Of a DNA stretch of 64,000 nucleotides, positions 52,850-61,202 are shown one piece after another (position 1 is the stretch's first letter; every line of letters begins with the position of its first letter). The notes under the pieces were generated by a model. That model worked only from the letters and a program-made list of their open reading frames with translations. It made no database searches and was not told where the DNA came from. The translations under genes and the position numbers were made by a program. The DNA comes from Neobacillus massiliamazoniensis. GTDB taxonomy: Bacteria; Bacillota; Bacilli; Bacillales; Cytobacillaceae. The stretch is taken from contig NZ_CVRB01000001.1 of the NCBI RefSeq assembly GCF_001048695.1, positions 496,001 to 560,000 on the forward strand. The letters are read 5' to 3'.

Positions 52850-52999
52850 TTAATTATTATTTTCCATTGAGTATGGATTTCTACCAATGTTGATTCTCAT
52901 TTCATCAGTCATTTGGAATGGTTCAGTAACCACTGATTCATTTATTGCTTGACCAAGTTGAGAACTACCATCATAATGGACAGGTTTTTGTTCCGTCAT
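52850..52999 (-). CDS. Small 49-residue acidic protein
   Basis: ATG at 52999 follows GGAGGTGATAGGA, a near-perfect ribosome site, and encodes 49 residues starting MTEQKPVHYDGSSQLGQ and ending RNPYSMENNN. It is hydrophilic, slightly acidic and has no signal or membrane segment. I do not recognise it. It lies upstream of azoR on the same strand, with 130 bases between them. Confidence 0.6.
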   Translation of the reverse strand: MTEQKPVHYDGSSQLGQAINESVVTEPFQMTDEMRINIGRNPYSMENNN

Positions 53000-53105
53000 T
53001 CCTATCACCTCCACTTGCTATCATATGCAATTTTTACTCATTTATTTATTTTAATTTCATACAACTAAAAAGAATAAGGAATTCTCTTTTTAAATGTAAA
53101 ATTAA

Positions 53106-53308
53106 GGCTGTATACTTGCCTGTTAATTTGCGCTCCAGGCGCTTAAGCGCCTGTGGGGTCTCCCCTGCCCCGTACTCCCGCAGGACGTTGAATTAGCATC
53201 CTTGAATCAACACCGTACGAAGGAAATACGATAGCATTTTCGAGGATCTCACGCCTTGCGCTCCAATCAACATAGTTTCAAAAATCAACAATGACCTTTA
53301 ACACAGCT
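53106..53308 (+). repeat. MITE-like dispersed element, copy R9, shortened
   Basis: About 203 bp from GGCTGTATACTTGCC to CTTTAACACAGCT. It lacks the GGGCGTTCCGGGGAGCC block. Flanks AAAATTAA and AAAATTTA match at 7 of 8. Confidence 0.8.
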
Positions 53309-53355
53309 AAAATTTAAAGAATCATAATAGTAGGAAAAATAAAAATGCTTAAATA

Positions 53356-53387
53356 AAAACCGACTGCATATACAGTCGGTTCATTAG
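53356..53387 (-). terminator. Terminator of ptsHI
   Basis: On the minus strand AACCGACTG-TATATG-CAGTCGGTT then TTTATTT. Confidence 0.8.
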
Positions 53388-53395
53388 GTGAAATA

Positions 53396-55108
53396 TTAAT
53401 TAGTTGCATTCTTTACAGCTTCGATGACTTGTGAAGTTGTTTGCATGTTCAATACTTTTTGGGTCAGCTTTTCCATATCGGCCTTATTCAATTTACGAAT
53501 TAAGGAACGAGCTTTCAAAATGGATGTGGCACTCATCGAGAATTCATCCAGACCTAAACCAAGCAGAACTGGAATTGCTATTTCGTCTCCCGCCATTTCG
53601 CCGCACATGCCAGCCCATTTACCTTCAGCGTGGGCAGCATCTATAACCATTTTTACTAATCGCAAAATAGATGGGCTATATGGCTGATAGAGGTAGGATA
53701 CACGCTGGTTCATCCGATCAGCCGCCATGGTATACTGAATCAAATCATTTGTACCGATACTGAAGAAATCAACCTCTTTAGCAAATTGATCAGCAAGGAT
53801 TGCAGTAGATGGGATTTCTACCATAATACCGAGCTCAATTTTGTCAGCAACTTTTTGCCCTTCTGATAGAAGCTTTTGCTTTTCTTCCTCTAAGATCGCT
53901 TTCGCGTCACGGAATTCATCCAAGGTTGCAATCATCGGGAACATAATTTTTAAATTACCATAAATGCTGGCACGTAACAGTGCACGAAGCTGCGTTCGGA
54001 AAATCCCTTGCTCTTCTAAACATAAACGAATGGCTCGGAAGCCTAAAAAAGGATTCATTTCTTTTGGTAATTCTAAATAAGGAAGTTCTTTGTCACCGCC
54101 GATATCTAATGTACGAACAACGACAGGTTTTCCTTCCATTCCTTCTAAAACTGCTTTATATGCCTCAAACTGCTCTTCCTCTGTTGGAAGCTGTTCTCTT
54201 CCCATGTAGAGAAACTCAGTACGATAGAGTCCGACAGCTTCACCGCCGTTTGCGATAACTCCTTTCAAATCATTAGGAGTTCCGATATTAGCAGCTAATT
54301 CAACGTGATGTCCATCAGCAGAAACTGTTTTTTCATTCACAAGTTTAGCCCATTCAGCTTTTTGCGCTTCGAACTCTTTTGAGATTTTCCGGTATTGTTC
54401 GACAAGTTCTGGAGTCGGGTTTATGTGAACCTCACCTTTAAGTCCATCAACAATTACTAAATCGCCGTTATGGATTTCCTCTGTAGCAGTTTTTGTACCA
54501 ACAACAGCAGGAATTTCCAACGAACGTGCCATTATTGCCGAGTGCGATGTTCGTCCGCCAATATTTGTTGTAAAGCCTTTTACAAACTGTCGATTCAACC
54601 CGGCTGTATCAGAAGGAGTTAAATCCTCAGCAACAATAATAACCTCTTCAGCAATCATACTTGGGTTTACGATTTCAACATCTAATAAATGTGAAAGAAC
54701 ACGTTTCGTTACATCACGGATATCTGCTGCGCGTTCTCTCATATATTCATTATCCATTTGTTCAAACATCAGCACAAACATGTCTGCCGTTTCTTTCAGT
54801 GCAGCTTCAGCATTCACGTTTTCTGACTTAATTTTATCTTCAATTGGTCCAGTTAACTCAGGATCATTCAAAACAAGAAGATGGGCTTCAAAAATGGCCG
54901 CTTTATCTGCACCAAGATCAACCTTAGCACGGTCGCGAATTCCTTCAAGCTCTGTATTAGATTGCATTAATGCCTTTCGGAAACGTTCAACCTCTGTAGT
55001 AGGTTCCTCAATGGTTTTCTTTTCAAAAGATAAATCGGGCTCAACAAGCCGGTATGCCTTTGCGATAGCAATTCCGTTTGAGGCTGCAATTCCATGTAAA
55101 AAAGTCAT
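53396..55108 (-). CDS. ptsI: PTS enzyme I
   Basis: A 570-residue phosphoenolpyruvate-protein phosphotransferase that starts the PTS phosphorelay and passes phosphate to HPr. The active-site His is in [11 protein letters not shown] near residue 190. PEP-binding motifs include [35 protein letters not shown] and the catalytic Cys in [10 protein letters not shown]. Its ATG overlaps the ptsH stop as TAATG, so translation is coupled. Confidence 0.97.
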   Translation of the reverse strand: MTFLHGIAASNGIAIAKAYRLVEPDLSFEKKTIEEPTTEVERFRKALMQSNTELEGIRDRAKVDLGADKAAIFEAHLLVLNDPELTGPIEDKIKSENVNAEAALKETADMFVLMFEQMDNEYMRERAADIRDVTKRVLSHLLDVEIVNPSMIAEEVIIVAEDLTPSDTAGLNRQFVKGFTTNIGGRTSHSAIMARSLEIPAVVGTKTATEEIHNGDLVIVDGLKGEVHINPTPELVEQYRKISKEFEAQKAEWAKLVNEKTVSADGHHVELAANIGTPNDLKGVIANGGEAVGLYRTEFLYMGREQLPTEEEQFEAYKAVLEGMEGKPVVVRTLDIGGDKELPYLELPKEMNPFLGFRAIRLCLEEQGIFRTQLRALLRASIYGNLKIMFPMIATLDEFRDAKAILEEEKQKLLSEGQKVADKIELGIMVEIPSTAILADQFAKEVDFFSIGTNDLIQYTMAADRMNQRVSYLYQPYSPSILRLVKMVIDAAHAEGKWAGMCGEMAGDEIAIPVLLGLGLDEFSMSATSILKARSLIRKLNKADMEKLTQKVLNMQTTSQVIEAVKNATN

Positions 55109-55374
55109 TATTCAGCCAATCCTTCTTTTGTTAACGTTTCTTCAAGGCTTCTTAGTGCATCTTCAGCGTCGCTGCCTTCAGTTGTGATTTTAATATCAGC
55201 ACCCTGACCAACACCTAAAGACATTACACCCATGATGGATTTTAAATTTACTTTTTTACCTTTATATTCTAAGTTGATTTCTGAATCAAATTTGCTAGCT
55301 GTTTGAACTAACAAAGTAGCAGGTCGAGCGTGAATTCCAGTTTCTGCGATTACTTTAAATTGCTTCTCAGCCAT
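55108..55374 (-). CDS. ptsH: PTS phosphocarrier protein HPr
   Basis: An 88-residue HPr with His 15 ([11 protein letters not shown]), phosphorylated by enzyme I, and Ser 46 ([13 protein letters not shown]), the target of HPr kinase; P-Ser-HPr is the CcpA corepressor. AAGGAG lies upstream of the ATG. In B. subtilis ptsG precedes ptsH; here there is none, and ptsHI has its own promoter. Confidence 0.97.
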   Translation of the reverse strand: MAEKQFKVIAETGIHARPATLLVQTASKFDSEINLEYKGKKVNLKSIMGVMSLGVGQGADIKITTEGSDAEDALRSLEETLTKEGLAE

Positions 55375-55433
55375 AATAAAATCAATCTCCTTTGTAAATA
55401 TGTAATTTTGTAAAATTGATACTTGATGTCATT

Positions 55434-55462
55434 AATTTATACAATTTGTCCTTTTTAGTCAA
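55434..55462 (-). promoter_or_regulatory. ptsHI promoter
   Basis: On the minus strand TTGACT and TAAATT are 17 bases apart, 60 bases upstream of ptsH. The rest of the 349-base gap to the next gene is AT-rich plus one palindrome. Confidence 0.55.
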
Positions 55463-55668
55463 CTAACACGCTAATAGAATAGATGAATATTTTACTCTTC
55501 TTCATTATAATTTTCCTAAAAAAGACTTGAAAAATTTAATAAAAAATCAGCATCAATTATTTGTGTATATTTTCACACAAATGATAGGATACCACTTTCA
55601 GTTATTTCATACAATAAGAAAACTCACACTTTATTAGCAAAAAGAACCTCTCTTAAATCAGATAGATA

Positions 55669-55717
55669 AACAAGAGGATGTCCCAAGGATTTTGACACTT
55701 TGTTGGGACATCCTATT
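55669..55717. terminator. GGATGTCCCAA palindrome
   Basis: AGAGGATGTCCCAA and TTGGGACATCCTATTG arms, with TTTTGACACTTTG in the loop. It ends the 64-residue gene. Confidence 0.7.
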
Positions 55718-55723
55718 GTTTTC

Positions 55724-55918
55724 TTAACTCCGAGGAGTTTCCATGTATTGATACAGTACATTTCCACCTCTTTGACCAATTCCTCGAAAATGCTTAAAAT
55801 CTTTTCTTTTTACTAAAACAGTTCGAAAATCCATAAAGTCTTCCTTGCTAACATAATGCTCTGATAAACTACCGTTTTTTAATCGTTCCAAAATATCATT
55901 CACATATTCTTCCTTCAT
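55724..55918 (-). CDS. Small protein of unknown function
   Basis: A 64-residue soluble, charged protein starting MKEEYVNDILERLKNGSLSE and containing DFRTVLVKRKDFKHFRGIG. I recognise no named family. ATG at 55918 has AAAGGTGG 8 bases upstream; a frame beginning 12 bases earlier is less likely. It lies between ptsH and ykvS and has a terminator-like palindrome at its end. Confidence 0.65.
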   Translation of the reverse strand: MKEEYVNDILERLKNGSLSEHYVSKEDFMDFRTVLVKRKDFKHFRGIGQRGGNVLYQYMETPRS

Positions 55919-56173
55919 GATCTCCACCACCTTTACTACCTATATTTTATATTCACTTAGTTGATCAGAGTCAACTTTTGTCGGAATTTCCAAGGAAATT
56001 TTATTTTTAAATATTATTTATGACTTATTTGACATATCTTTATATTCTGAATTTGTAATTAATTAGATAATTATTAACGAAATTGTCAAATAAAATCCTT
56101 TACGAAATTGGAAAAGTAGTGCAAACTGTTATTTAAATGGATTGTAAAGATAAGGTAGTTAAAGGAGAGGAAC

Positions 56174-56365
56174 ATGATGAAGATAGCAGAAGTGGGCAAT
56201 ATCATCGAATTCCGAGGAGGATTACAGGGAATTGTAGAGAAAGTAAATGAAAATTCAGTGATCGTCGACCTAACATATATGGATAATTACCGAGACTTAG
56301 AATTAGATCAACGTACAGTAGTCAATCATAAAAACTATAAGATTGTTAAAGAAAGCGCTTTTTAA
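56174..56365 (+). CDS. ykvS: YkvS-like DUF2187 protein
   Basis: A 63-residue protein of the DUF2187/YkvS family with a KOW-like small barrel pattern (VGNIIEFRGGLQGIVEKVNE, SVIVDLTYMDN). KOW-type folds often bind RNA or ribosomal proteins; that role is inference. The first of two ATGs is used; AGGAGAGGAAC lies upstream. Monocistronic with its own terminator. Confidence 0.85.
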   Translation: MMKIAEVGNIIEFRGGLQGIVEKVNENSVIVDLTYMDNYRDLELDQRTVVNHKNYKIVKESAF

Positions 56366-56381
56366 TATTAAAGAGAATAAT

Positions 56382-56413
56382 TGAAAAGGCAGTCATTGGC
56401 TGCCTTTTCTTTA
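56382..56413 (+). terminator. Terminator after ykvS
   Basis: GAAAAGGCAG-TCATTGG-CTGCCTTTTC then TTTATTTTCC. Confidence 0.75.
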
Positions 56414-56463
56414 TTTTCCGCTCTTAAAGGAATTAAAAGGTAAAAGAATTACCATCCACATAC

Positions 56464-56583
56464 TCATTCAGTTTTCATAACATCTTTTGATATCTGCTTT
56501 AAAGATTTCACTTTCCCATGAGGATTTTGATCTTGTTTTCTTACAGTCCATTCACGTTCCTGTTCACTTTTAGATTTGCTCAT
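56464..56583 (-). CDS. Small 39-residue basic protein
   Basis: ATG at 56583 follows AAAGGAG at 8-base spacing and encodes 39 residues, starting MSKSKSEQEREWTVRKQ and ending SLKQISKDVMKTE. It is strongly charged, with no hydrophobic segment. I do not recognise it. The ribosome site and the absence of competing frames support it; no terminator is obvious. Confidence 0.55.
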   Translation of the reverse strand: MSKSKSEQEREWTVRKQDQNPHGKVKSLKQISKDVMKTE

Positions 56584-56730
56584 TTCCTACACTCCTTTCA
56601 TTTACTATCATTTTCAAAAAGGACCTTTCTTATCATTGGAATTGGATGAGAAATTGATGAAAGTTATTTCCTTTCGGTAATCTTTTTTGCTAAAATGATT
56701 CTGTTATTTGGAAAGGAGATTACCATAGTC

Positions 56731-57336
56731 ATGAAACGTCTTTTTGACTTACGTCTTATTTTTGGTATCATCATTGCTCATTTACTCCTGAATTTTTCCT
56801 TTCAAGATAAATCAATATTTTGGTATATCTTTTCTGGGTCAGTTCTTGTGTTAATCACATTTTCTATGCTCCAAGGTGAGGTTGAAGATCGTGCTTCCTT
56901 TTTTCAATACATCCTATTTGGAGTAGTTTCAGGTTGCCTGCTTTATCTGATTTTTTGGCTTGGTTACCATGCCATTGGAATCCTGCAACCTGCCTTTAGA
57001 CACAGTGTTAGAAATCTGTATAACTGGTATGCTCCTTCGCAATATTGGCAGTATTTAGCTCTTGTTTTAATAGCTGCACCAGGAGAAGAACTTTTTTGGC
57101 GGGGGTTTGTACAAAAAAGATTGTCCATATTAGGACCGTTAAGCAGTATCGTAATCGCTTCTTTATTGTACGCTTCTGTCAATATTTATTCAGGATCCTT
57201 TTTATTAATACTTTCCACATTCGCCGCTGGACTATTCTGGGGTGCGCTTTATTGGTGGAAAAGAAGTATGCCTCTTATAATTGTTTCTCATATTGTGTTC
57301 GACATCTTACTTTTTATCATCATGCCATTAAAATAG
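56731..57336 (+). CDS. CPBP family intramembrane metalloprotease
   Basis: A 201-residue membrane protein with about six or seven helices and the CPBP (Abi/CAAX) motifs: EELFWRGF near residue 130, with paired Glu and Arg, and a late His in IVSHIVFD. Members cleave in the membrane or act in bacteriocin immunity; the substrate is unknown. ATG at 56731 is preferred, with GGAG 13 bases upstream, which is rather far, so the start is uncertain. No B. subtilis counterpart at this place that I recall. Confidence 0.8.
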   Translation: MKRLFDLRLIFGIIIAHLLLNFSFQDKSIFWYIFSGSVLVLITFSMLQGEVEDRASFFQYILFGVVSGCLLYLIFWLGYHAIGILQPAFRHSVRNLYNWYAPSQYWQYLALVLIAAPGEELFWRGFVQKRLSILGPLSSIVIASLLYASVNIYSGSFLLILSTFAAGLFWGALYWWKRSMPLIIVSHIVFDILLFIIMPLK

Positions 57337-57460
57337 AAAGGATGTCCCAAAAGGGTCTACCCTCTCGCTTAGCACTCAATCTATAGTCGCTTATAAAGTG
57401 AAATTTAGATATATTGAGTGTTGAGGGGTCTGTCACCTTGTTTTGGGACATTCTTTTTTT
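57337..57460. repeat. Long GGATGTCCC palindrome between convergent genes
   Basis: Outer arms AAAGGATGTCCCAAAAGG and TTTTGGGACATTC, inner GGGTCTACCCTC and GAGGGGTCTGTC. It matches 42725-42853 in the inverted order, and the two define a 120-130 bp full-length form of the short terminator-like family. Confidence 0.75.
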
Positions 57461-58506
57461 TAATTTTCTTTAGGTGAAAATGGCTTCATCCATAATAAAA
57501 TTAAAAAAACAAGACAAATATACCCAAAAAGAGGATATAAATAGGATAGGAGCTTACCATAATCAACGAGGCTTATGATGTAGCAAACAAAGAAAATGGC
57601 TGTAATTGACACAGTTGTTGGAACCTTTTTAAATTGTTGCACTTGTCGATCAAGACCAAAGACATTCCCAATCACAGACGTAAAGATTTCCCCATATATA
57701 ACAAGTACAAAAATCCAATAAAAAAATGGAGCTAAATTCTTCATTATGATTGCCATTGGAATTTCGTACATTTCAAGGTTTGGAAGCATTATTAGTGTAA
57801 AGTGACTTGACAAGAGGATTAAGGTCAATGCAGCTCCACCAATCACCCCTCCCCATTTAATGGTCCAATCGTCTTTAATCTCAGAAGCGATTGGCACCAA
57901 GACAGCTTGTGCTAATCCAAGATTTAATGCAGCATAGGAAAATGGCGCCACAACACTTTTCCAGCCATCATCTGCATGAGGAATAAATAATAATTGCACT
58001 AAAAAATGAGGTGATCGAACAGAAAAAATCATTAATAATAAACTAAAACTAATCATGATAGGAACAACAAACGTATTTACCGCAAATAATCCTTTTGTTC
58101 CGACGAGCATAACAAGAAAAGATAAAAAGATGGTTAAGAATACACCGATGTTTTTTGGAAGCCCCAACTGTTCATCAAAAACCGCACCTGCTCCTGCAAG
58201 CATGACCGAACTAACTCCAAGAAGCATAAAAAGCATAAAAAAATTGATTCCTCTTCCTGCCCATTTTCCAAATAAATAGCTATTGAACTCTTGATAGGAT
58301 TTTGCATTAATATGTGCAGCCATCCTCATTAATTTAGAGCCAAAAAATATAAAGAGATAACCACTCATTAATATACCTATAAAACCAAAGAAGCCAAATC
58401 GTGAAAAAAATTCAACGATTTCTTTTCCTGTAGCGAATCCTGCCCCGACAACAGTCCCAACATAGACTGCCGCTATTTGAAATGCTGCTGCCCAATTCTT
58501 TTTCAC
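57460..58506 (-). CDS. ykvI: YkvI family transporter-like membrane protein
   Basis: A 348-residue membrane protein with about ten helices, close to YkvI. The start AVYVGTVVGAGFATGKEIVEFF, with an unwound-helix GAG motif, suggests an APC/LeuT-type transporter fold. The substrate is unknown. The start is GTG with GGGGGAG upstream. The stop lies at the edge of the preceding palindrome. Divergent from clpE. Confidence 0.85.
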   Translation of the reverse strand: MKKNWAAAFQIAAVYVGTVVGAGFATGKEIVEFFSRFGFFGFIGILMSGYLFIFFGSKLMRMAAHINAKSYQEFNSYLFGKWAGRGINFFMLFMLLGVSSVMLAGAGAVFDEQLGLPKNIGVFLTIFLSFLVMLVGTKGLFAVNTFVVPIMISFSLLLMIFSVRSPHFLVQLLFIPHADDGWKSVVAPFSYAALNLGLAQAVLVPIASEIKDDWTIKWGGVIGGAALTLILLSSHFTLIMLPNLEMYEIPMAIIMKNLAPFFYWIFVLVIYGEIFTSVIGNVFGLDRQVQQFKKVPTTVSITAIFFVCYIISLVDYGKLLSYLYPLFGYICLVFLILLWMKPFSPKEN

Positions 58507-58597
58507 ATCATCTCCCCCTCAACACCAATATATGAATAACCTGACAAACAAAGACGAGCTTTTTTTCTAAATGGGAACCATTACTAGGATTAAATAC

Positions 58598-58626
58598 TTG
58601 AAAGTCAAAAAAGGTCAGAGTATACT
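58598..58626 (+). promoter_or_regulatory. clpE promoter
   Basis: TTGAAA and TATACT are 17 bases apart. Both CtsR-type sites below overlap or flank it. Confidence 0.75.
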
Positions 58627-58659
58627 ATGATCAATAGGTCAAAGATAGTCAAAGTCAAA
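58603..58659 (+). promoter_or_regulatory. CtsR operators of clpE
   Basis: Heptad direct repeats of the CtsR type: AGTCAAA-AAA-GGTCAGA (58603-58619), inside the promoter spacer, and GGTCAAA-GAT-AGTCAAA (58637-58653), followed directly by a third AGTCAAA (58653-58659). The second sits just after the predicted start. CtsR represses clpE in B. subtilis with the same layout. Confidence 0.85.
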
Positions 58660-58685
58660 ACTAATATGTTGAGGAGGTTTTGTTC

Positions 58686-60842
58686 ATGCTTTGTCAACGA
58701 TGTCAACAAAATCAAGCGAATGTACAGTTAAATATGAATAGGAATGGTCAACATCAAGAAATAAAACTCTGCCATCAATGCTTTACAATGGAAAAAGAGG
58801 CCATTGTAGCAAGCTTTGGACCAAATATGAATGGTTTTACCAGCTTCCCATTTGAAGAACTCTTTTTTGGAAATAACTCAATGGAAGGTCAAGATGTGAA
58901 TGGACAGCACTTTTCACAGCCTGAAAAAAAACATTCCCGTGGAGGTTTTATTGACCAATTCGGGCGTAACTTAAGCACCATGGCCAAAGCTGGCCTTATT
59001 GACCCTGTAATAGGTAGAGATGAAGAAATTGCACGCGTCATTGAAATATTAAACAGAAGAAACAAAAACAATCCTGTCCTCATCGGTGAACCTGGTGTCG
59101 GTAAAACTGCAATTGCCGAAGGTCTCGCCTTAAAAATCGCTGAAGGGGAAGTACCAAACAAATTAAAAACAAAAGAAGTTTACTTGCTCGATGTTGCTTC
59201 ACTCGTTGCTAATACGGGTATTCGCGGACAATTTGAAGAAAGAATGAAGCAATTAATTTCAGAATTACAAAACCGTAAAAATATTATTCTATTTATTGAT
59301 GAGATCCATCTTCTCGTTGGAGCTGGTTCTGCTGAAGGCTCGATGGACGCTGGAAACATATTAAAGCCTGCACTTGCCCGCGGAGATATACAAGTGATTG
59401 GTGCCACAACCCTAAAAGAATATCGGCAAATAGAAAAAGATTCTGCATTAGAACGCCGTTTTCAGCCCATTTCTGTTCTTGAACCAACCGCTGAAGCAGC
59501 AATTGCGATTTTAAAAGGAATTCAAAAGAAATACGAAGATTATCATCAAGTAACTTATTCTGATGATGCTATTACCGCCTGTGTGAACTTGTCAAATCGA
59601 TACATTCAAGACCGGTTCCTGCCCGACAAGGCAATCGACTTGCTCGATGAAGCGGGATCAAAACTAAATCTTTCATCCGACTATAAGAGCAATGAGCAAA
59701 TTGAATCCCGCTTAAAAGAGATTGCAGTTGAAAAAGAAGAAGCACTCAAAAAGGAAAATTACGAAATGGCTGCTACTCTAAGAGATGAAGAATCAAAGCT
59801 TGAAAAGGCATTAAACAAAGTAACTGGGACTGAAAGACCGCTTGTTGAGGTCGGCCACATTCAAGAAATAATCGAACAAAAAACAGGGATTCCTGTCGGT
59901 AAGCTTCAAGAAGATGAACAGCATAAGATGAAGCATTTAGAAGAGAATCTTAATAAAAAGGTGATTGGTCAAGAAAAGGCTGTGAAAAAAGTAGCAAAAG
60001 CTATCAGGCGCAGCCGCGCTGGCCTCAAATCAAAGAATCGGCCGATTGGTTCCTTCCTATTTGTCGGACCAACTGGTGTCGGTAAAACGGAATTATCGAA
60101 AACACTTGCTGAGGAGTTATTTGGCTCTAAGGATGCGATGATCCGTCTCGACATGAGTGAGTATATGGAAAAACATAGTGTGTCAAAATTAATCGGATCA
60201 CCTCCTGGATATGTCGGCCACGATGAAGCAGGACAGCTTACCGAAAAAGTGCGTAGAAATCCTTATAGTATTATTTTGTTGGATGAAATTGAAAAAGCAC
60301 ATCCTGACGTACAGCATATGTTCCTGCAAATTCTTGAAGATGGTCGTCTCACTGATAGTCAAGGAAGAATCGTAAGCTTTAAGGACACTGTGATTATTAT
60401 GACGAGCAATGCTGGGAGCGGTTTTAAACCTATTCATGTCGGCTTTGGAGCAAATGAAGCAATAGAAGAAGCAAACATTCTTGACTCACTTGGCAGCTTC
60501 TTCAAACCAGAATTCTTAAACCGCTTTGATAATATTATAGAATTTTTAGCGCTAGACAAGGAACATATTTTTCACATTGTTGATTTAATGCTCACTGAGC
60601 TCCAAGCATCATTAACGGAGCAAAATATTATTATCACTATTACAACAGATGCAAAAGAAAAATTAGCGGAGCTTGGCTACAACCCTGCCTTTGGGGCACG
60701 TCCATTACGCAGAGTCATTCAAGAACAGCTTGAAGATAAAATTGCTGATTTTATTTTGGAAGAGCCGGAAGTGAAAAAATTGACTGTTACTTTGATGGAA
60801 AATCAATTGAATGTAGTTGCTCATGATATGACTGCTAGATAA
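58686..60842 (+). CDS. clpE: ATP-dependent unfoldase ClpE
   Basis: A 718-residue Clp/Hsp100 ATPase that feeds ClpP with misfolded proteins under heat stress. It has an N-terminal zinc finger (CQRCQQN and CHQCF) unique to ClpE and McsA-like proteins, AAA-1 with GEPGVGKT near residue 137, a UVR domain ([16 protein letters not shown], about 350), AAA-2 with GPTGVGKT near 460, and a ClpP loop region. ATG at 58686 has GAGGAGG 8 bases upstream; a TTG 6 bases earlier is less suitable. Regulated by CtsR as described. Confidence 0.97.
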   Translation: MLCQRCQQNQANVQLNMNRNGQHQEIKLCHQCFTMEKEAIVASFGPNMNGFTSFPFEELFFGNNSMEGQDVNGQHFSQPEKKHSRGGFIDQFGRNLSTMAKAGLIDPVIGRDEEIARVIEILNRRNKNNPVLIGEPGVGKTAIAEGLALKIAEGEVPNKLKTKEVYLLDVASLVANTGIRGQFEERMKQLISELQNRKNIILFIDEIHLLVGAGSAEGSMDAGNILKPALARGDIQVIGATTLKEYRQIEKDSALERRFQPISVLEPTAEAAIAILKGIQKKYEDYHQVTYSDDAITACVNLSNRYIQDRFLPDKAIDLLDEAGSKLNLSSDYKSNEQIESRLKEIAVEKEEALKKENYEMAATLRDEESKLEKALNKVTGTERPLVEVGHIQEIIEQKTGIPVGKLQEDEQHKMKHLEENLNKKVIGQEKAVKKVAKAIRRSRAGLKSKNRPIGSFLFVGPTGVGKTELSKTLAEELFGSKDAMIRLDMSEYMEKHSVSKLIGSPPGYVGHDEAGQLTEKVRRNPYSIILLDEIEKAHPDVQHMFLQILEDGRLTDSQGRIVSFKDTVIIMTSNAGSGFKPIHVGFGANEAIEEANILDSLGSFFKPEFLNRFDNIIEFLALDKEHIFHIVDLMLTELQASLTEQNIIITITTDAKEKLAELGYNPAFGARPLRRVIQEQLEDKIADFILEEPEVKKLTVTLMENQLNVVAHDMTAR

Positions 60843-60845
60843 GCA

Positions 60846-60886
60846 GACAAAAGCGAAGCCATTTTGAGGCTTCGCTTTTTCTTTTA
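60846..60886 (+). terminator. Terminator after clpE
   Basis: AAAGCGAAGCC-ATTTTGA-GGCTTCGCTTTTTCTTTT. Confidence 0.8.
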
Positions 60887-60892
60887 TCAAGC

Positions 60893-61193
60893 GGCTGTCC
60901 CAAAAGTATAACTTTTAGGGGTACCCTCTTTTTTAATAATGGTTGTTAAACTTGTCTGTTGATTTCCGCTCTAGTGGCGGTCCGGGGAGCCTCCTCGGCG
61001 CTATTGCGCCTGTGGGGTCTCCCCTGCCCAGTACTCCCGCAGGACATTGAAATACATCCTTGAATCCGCCCACGCACGAACGAAATGCGATAGCATTTTC
61101 GAGGAGTCGAGCGCCTTCCGCACCAATCAACATAGCGGAAAAATTATCATGAACTTTGTACATATAGTGTGGCAGTCACCTTTTGGGACAGCC
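60893..61193 (+). repeat. Composite palindromic element, copy R10
   Basis: Outer arms GGCTGTCCCAAAAG and CTTTTGGGACAGCC are exact 14-base inverted repeats. Inside is a MITE-like copy (TTGTTAAACTTGTCTGTTG to CAATCAACATAGCGG). The parts flanking the inner copy (GTATAACTTTTAGGGG; TTATCATGAACTTTGTACAT) are shared with R5. No clear 8-bp duplication at its borders. Confidence 0.8.
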
Positions 61194-61202
61194 TCTTTCC
61201 TT

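Noticed and set aside
54780..55187. 135-codon plus-strand frame opposite ptsI
   Set aside because: Shadow of ptsI/ptsH in the opposite frame.
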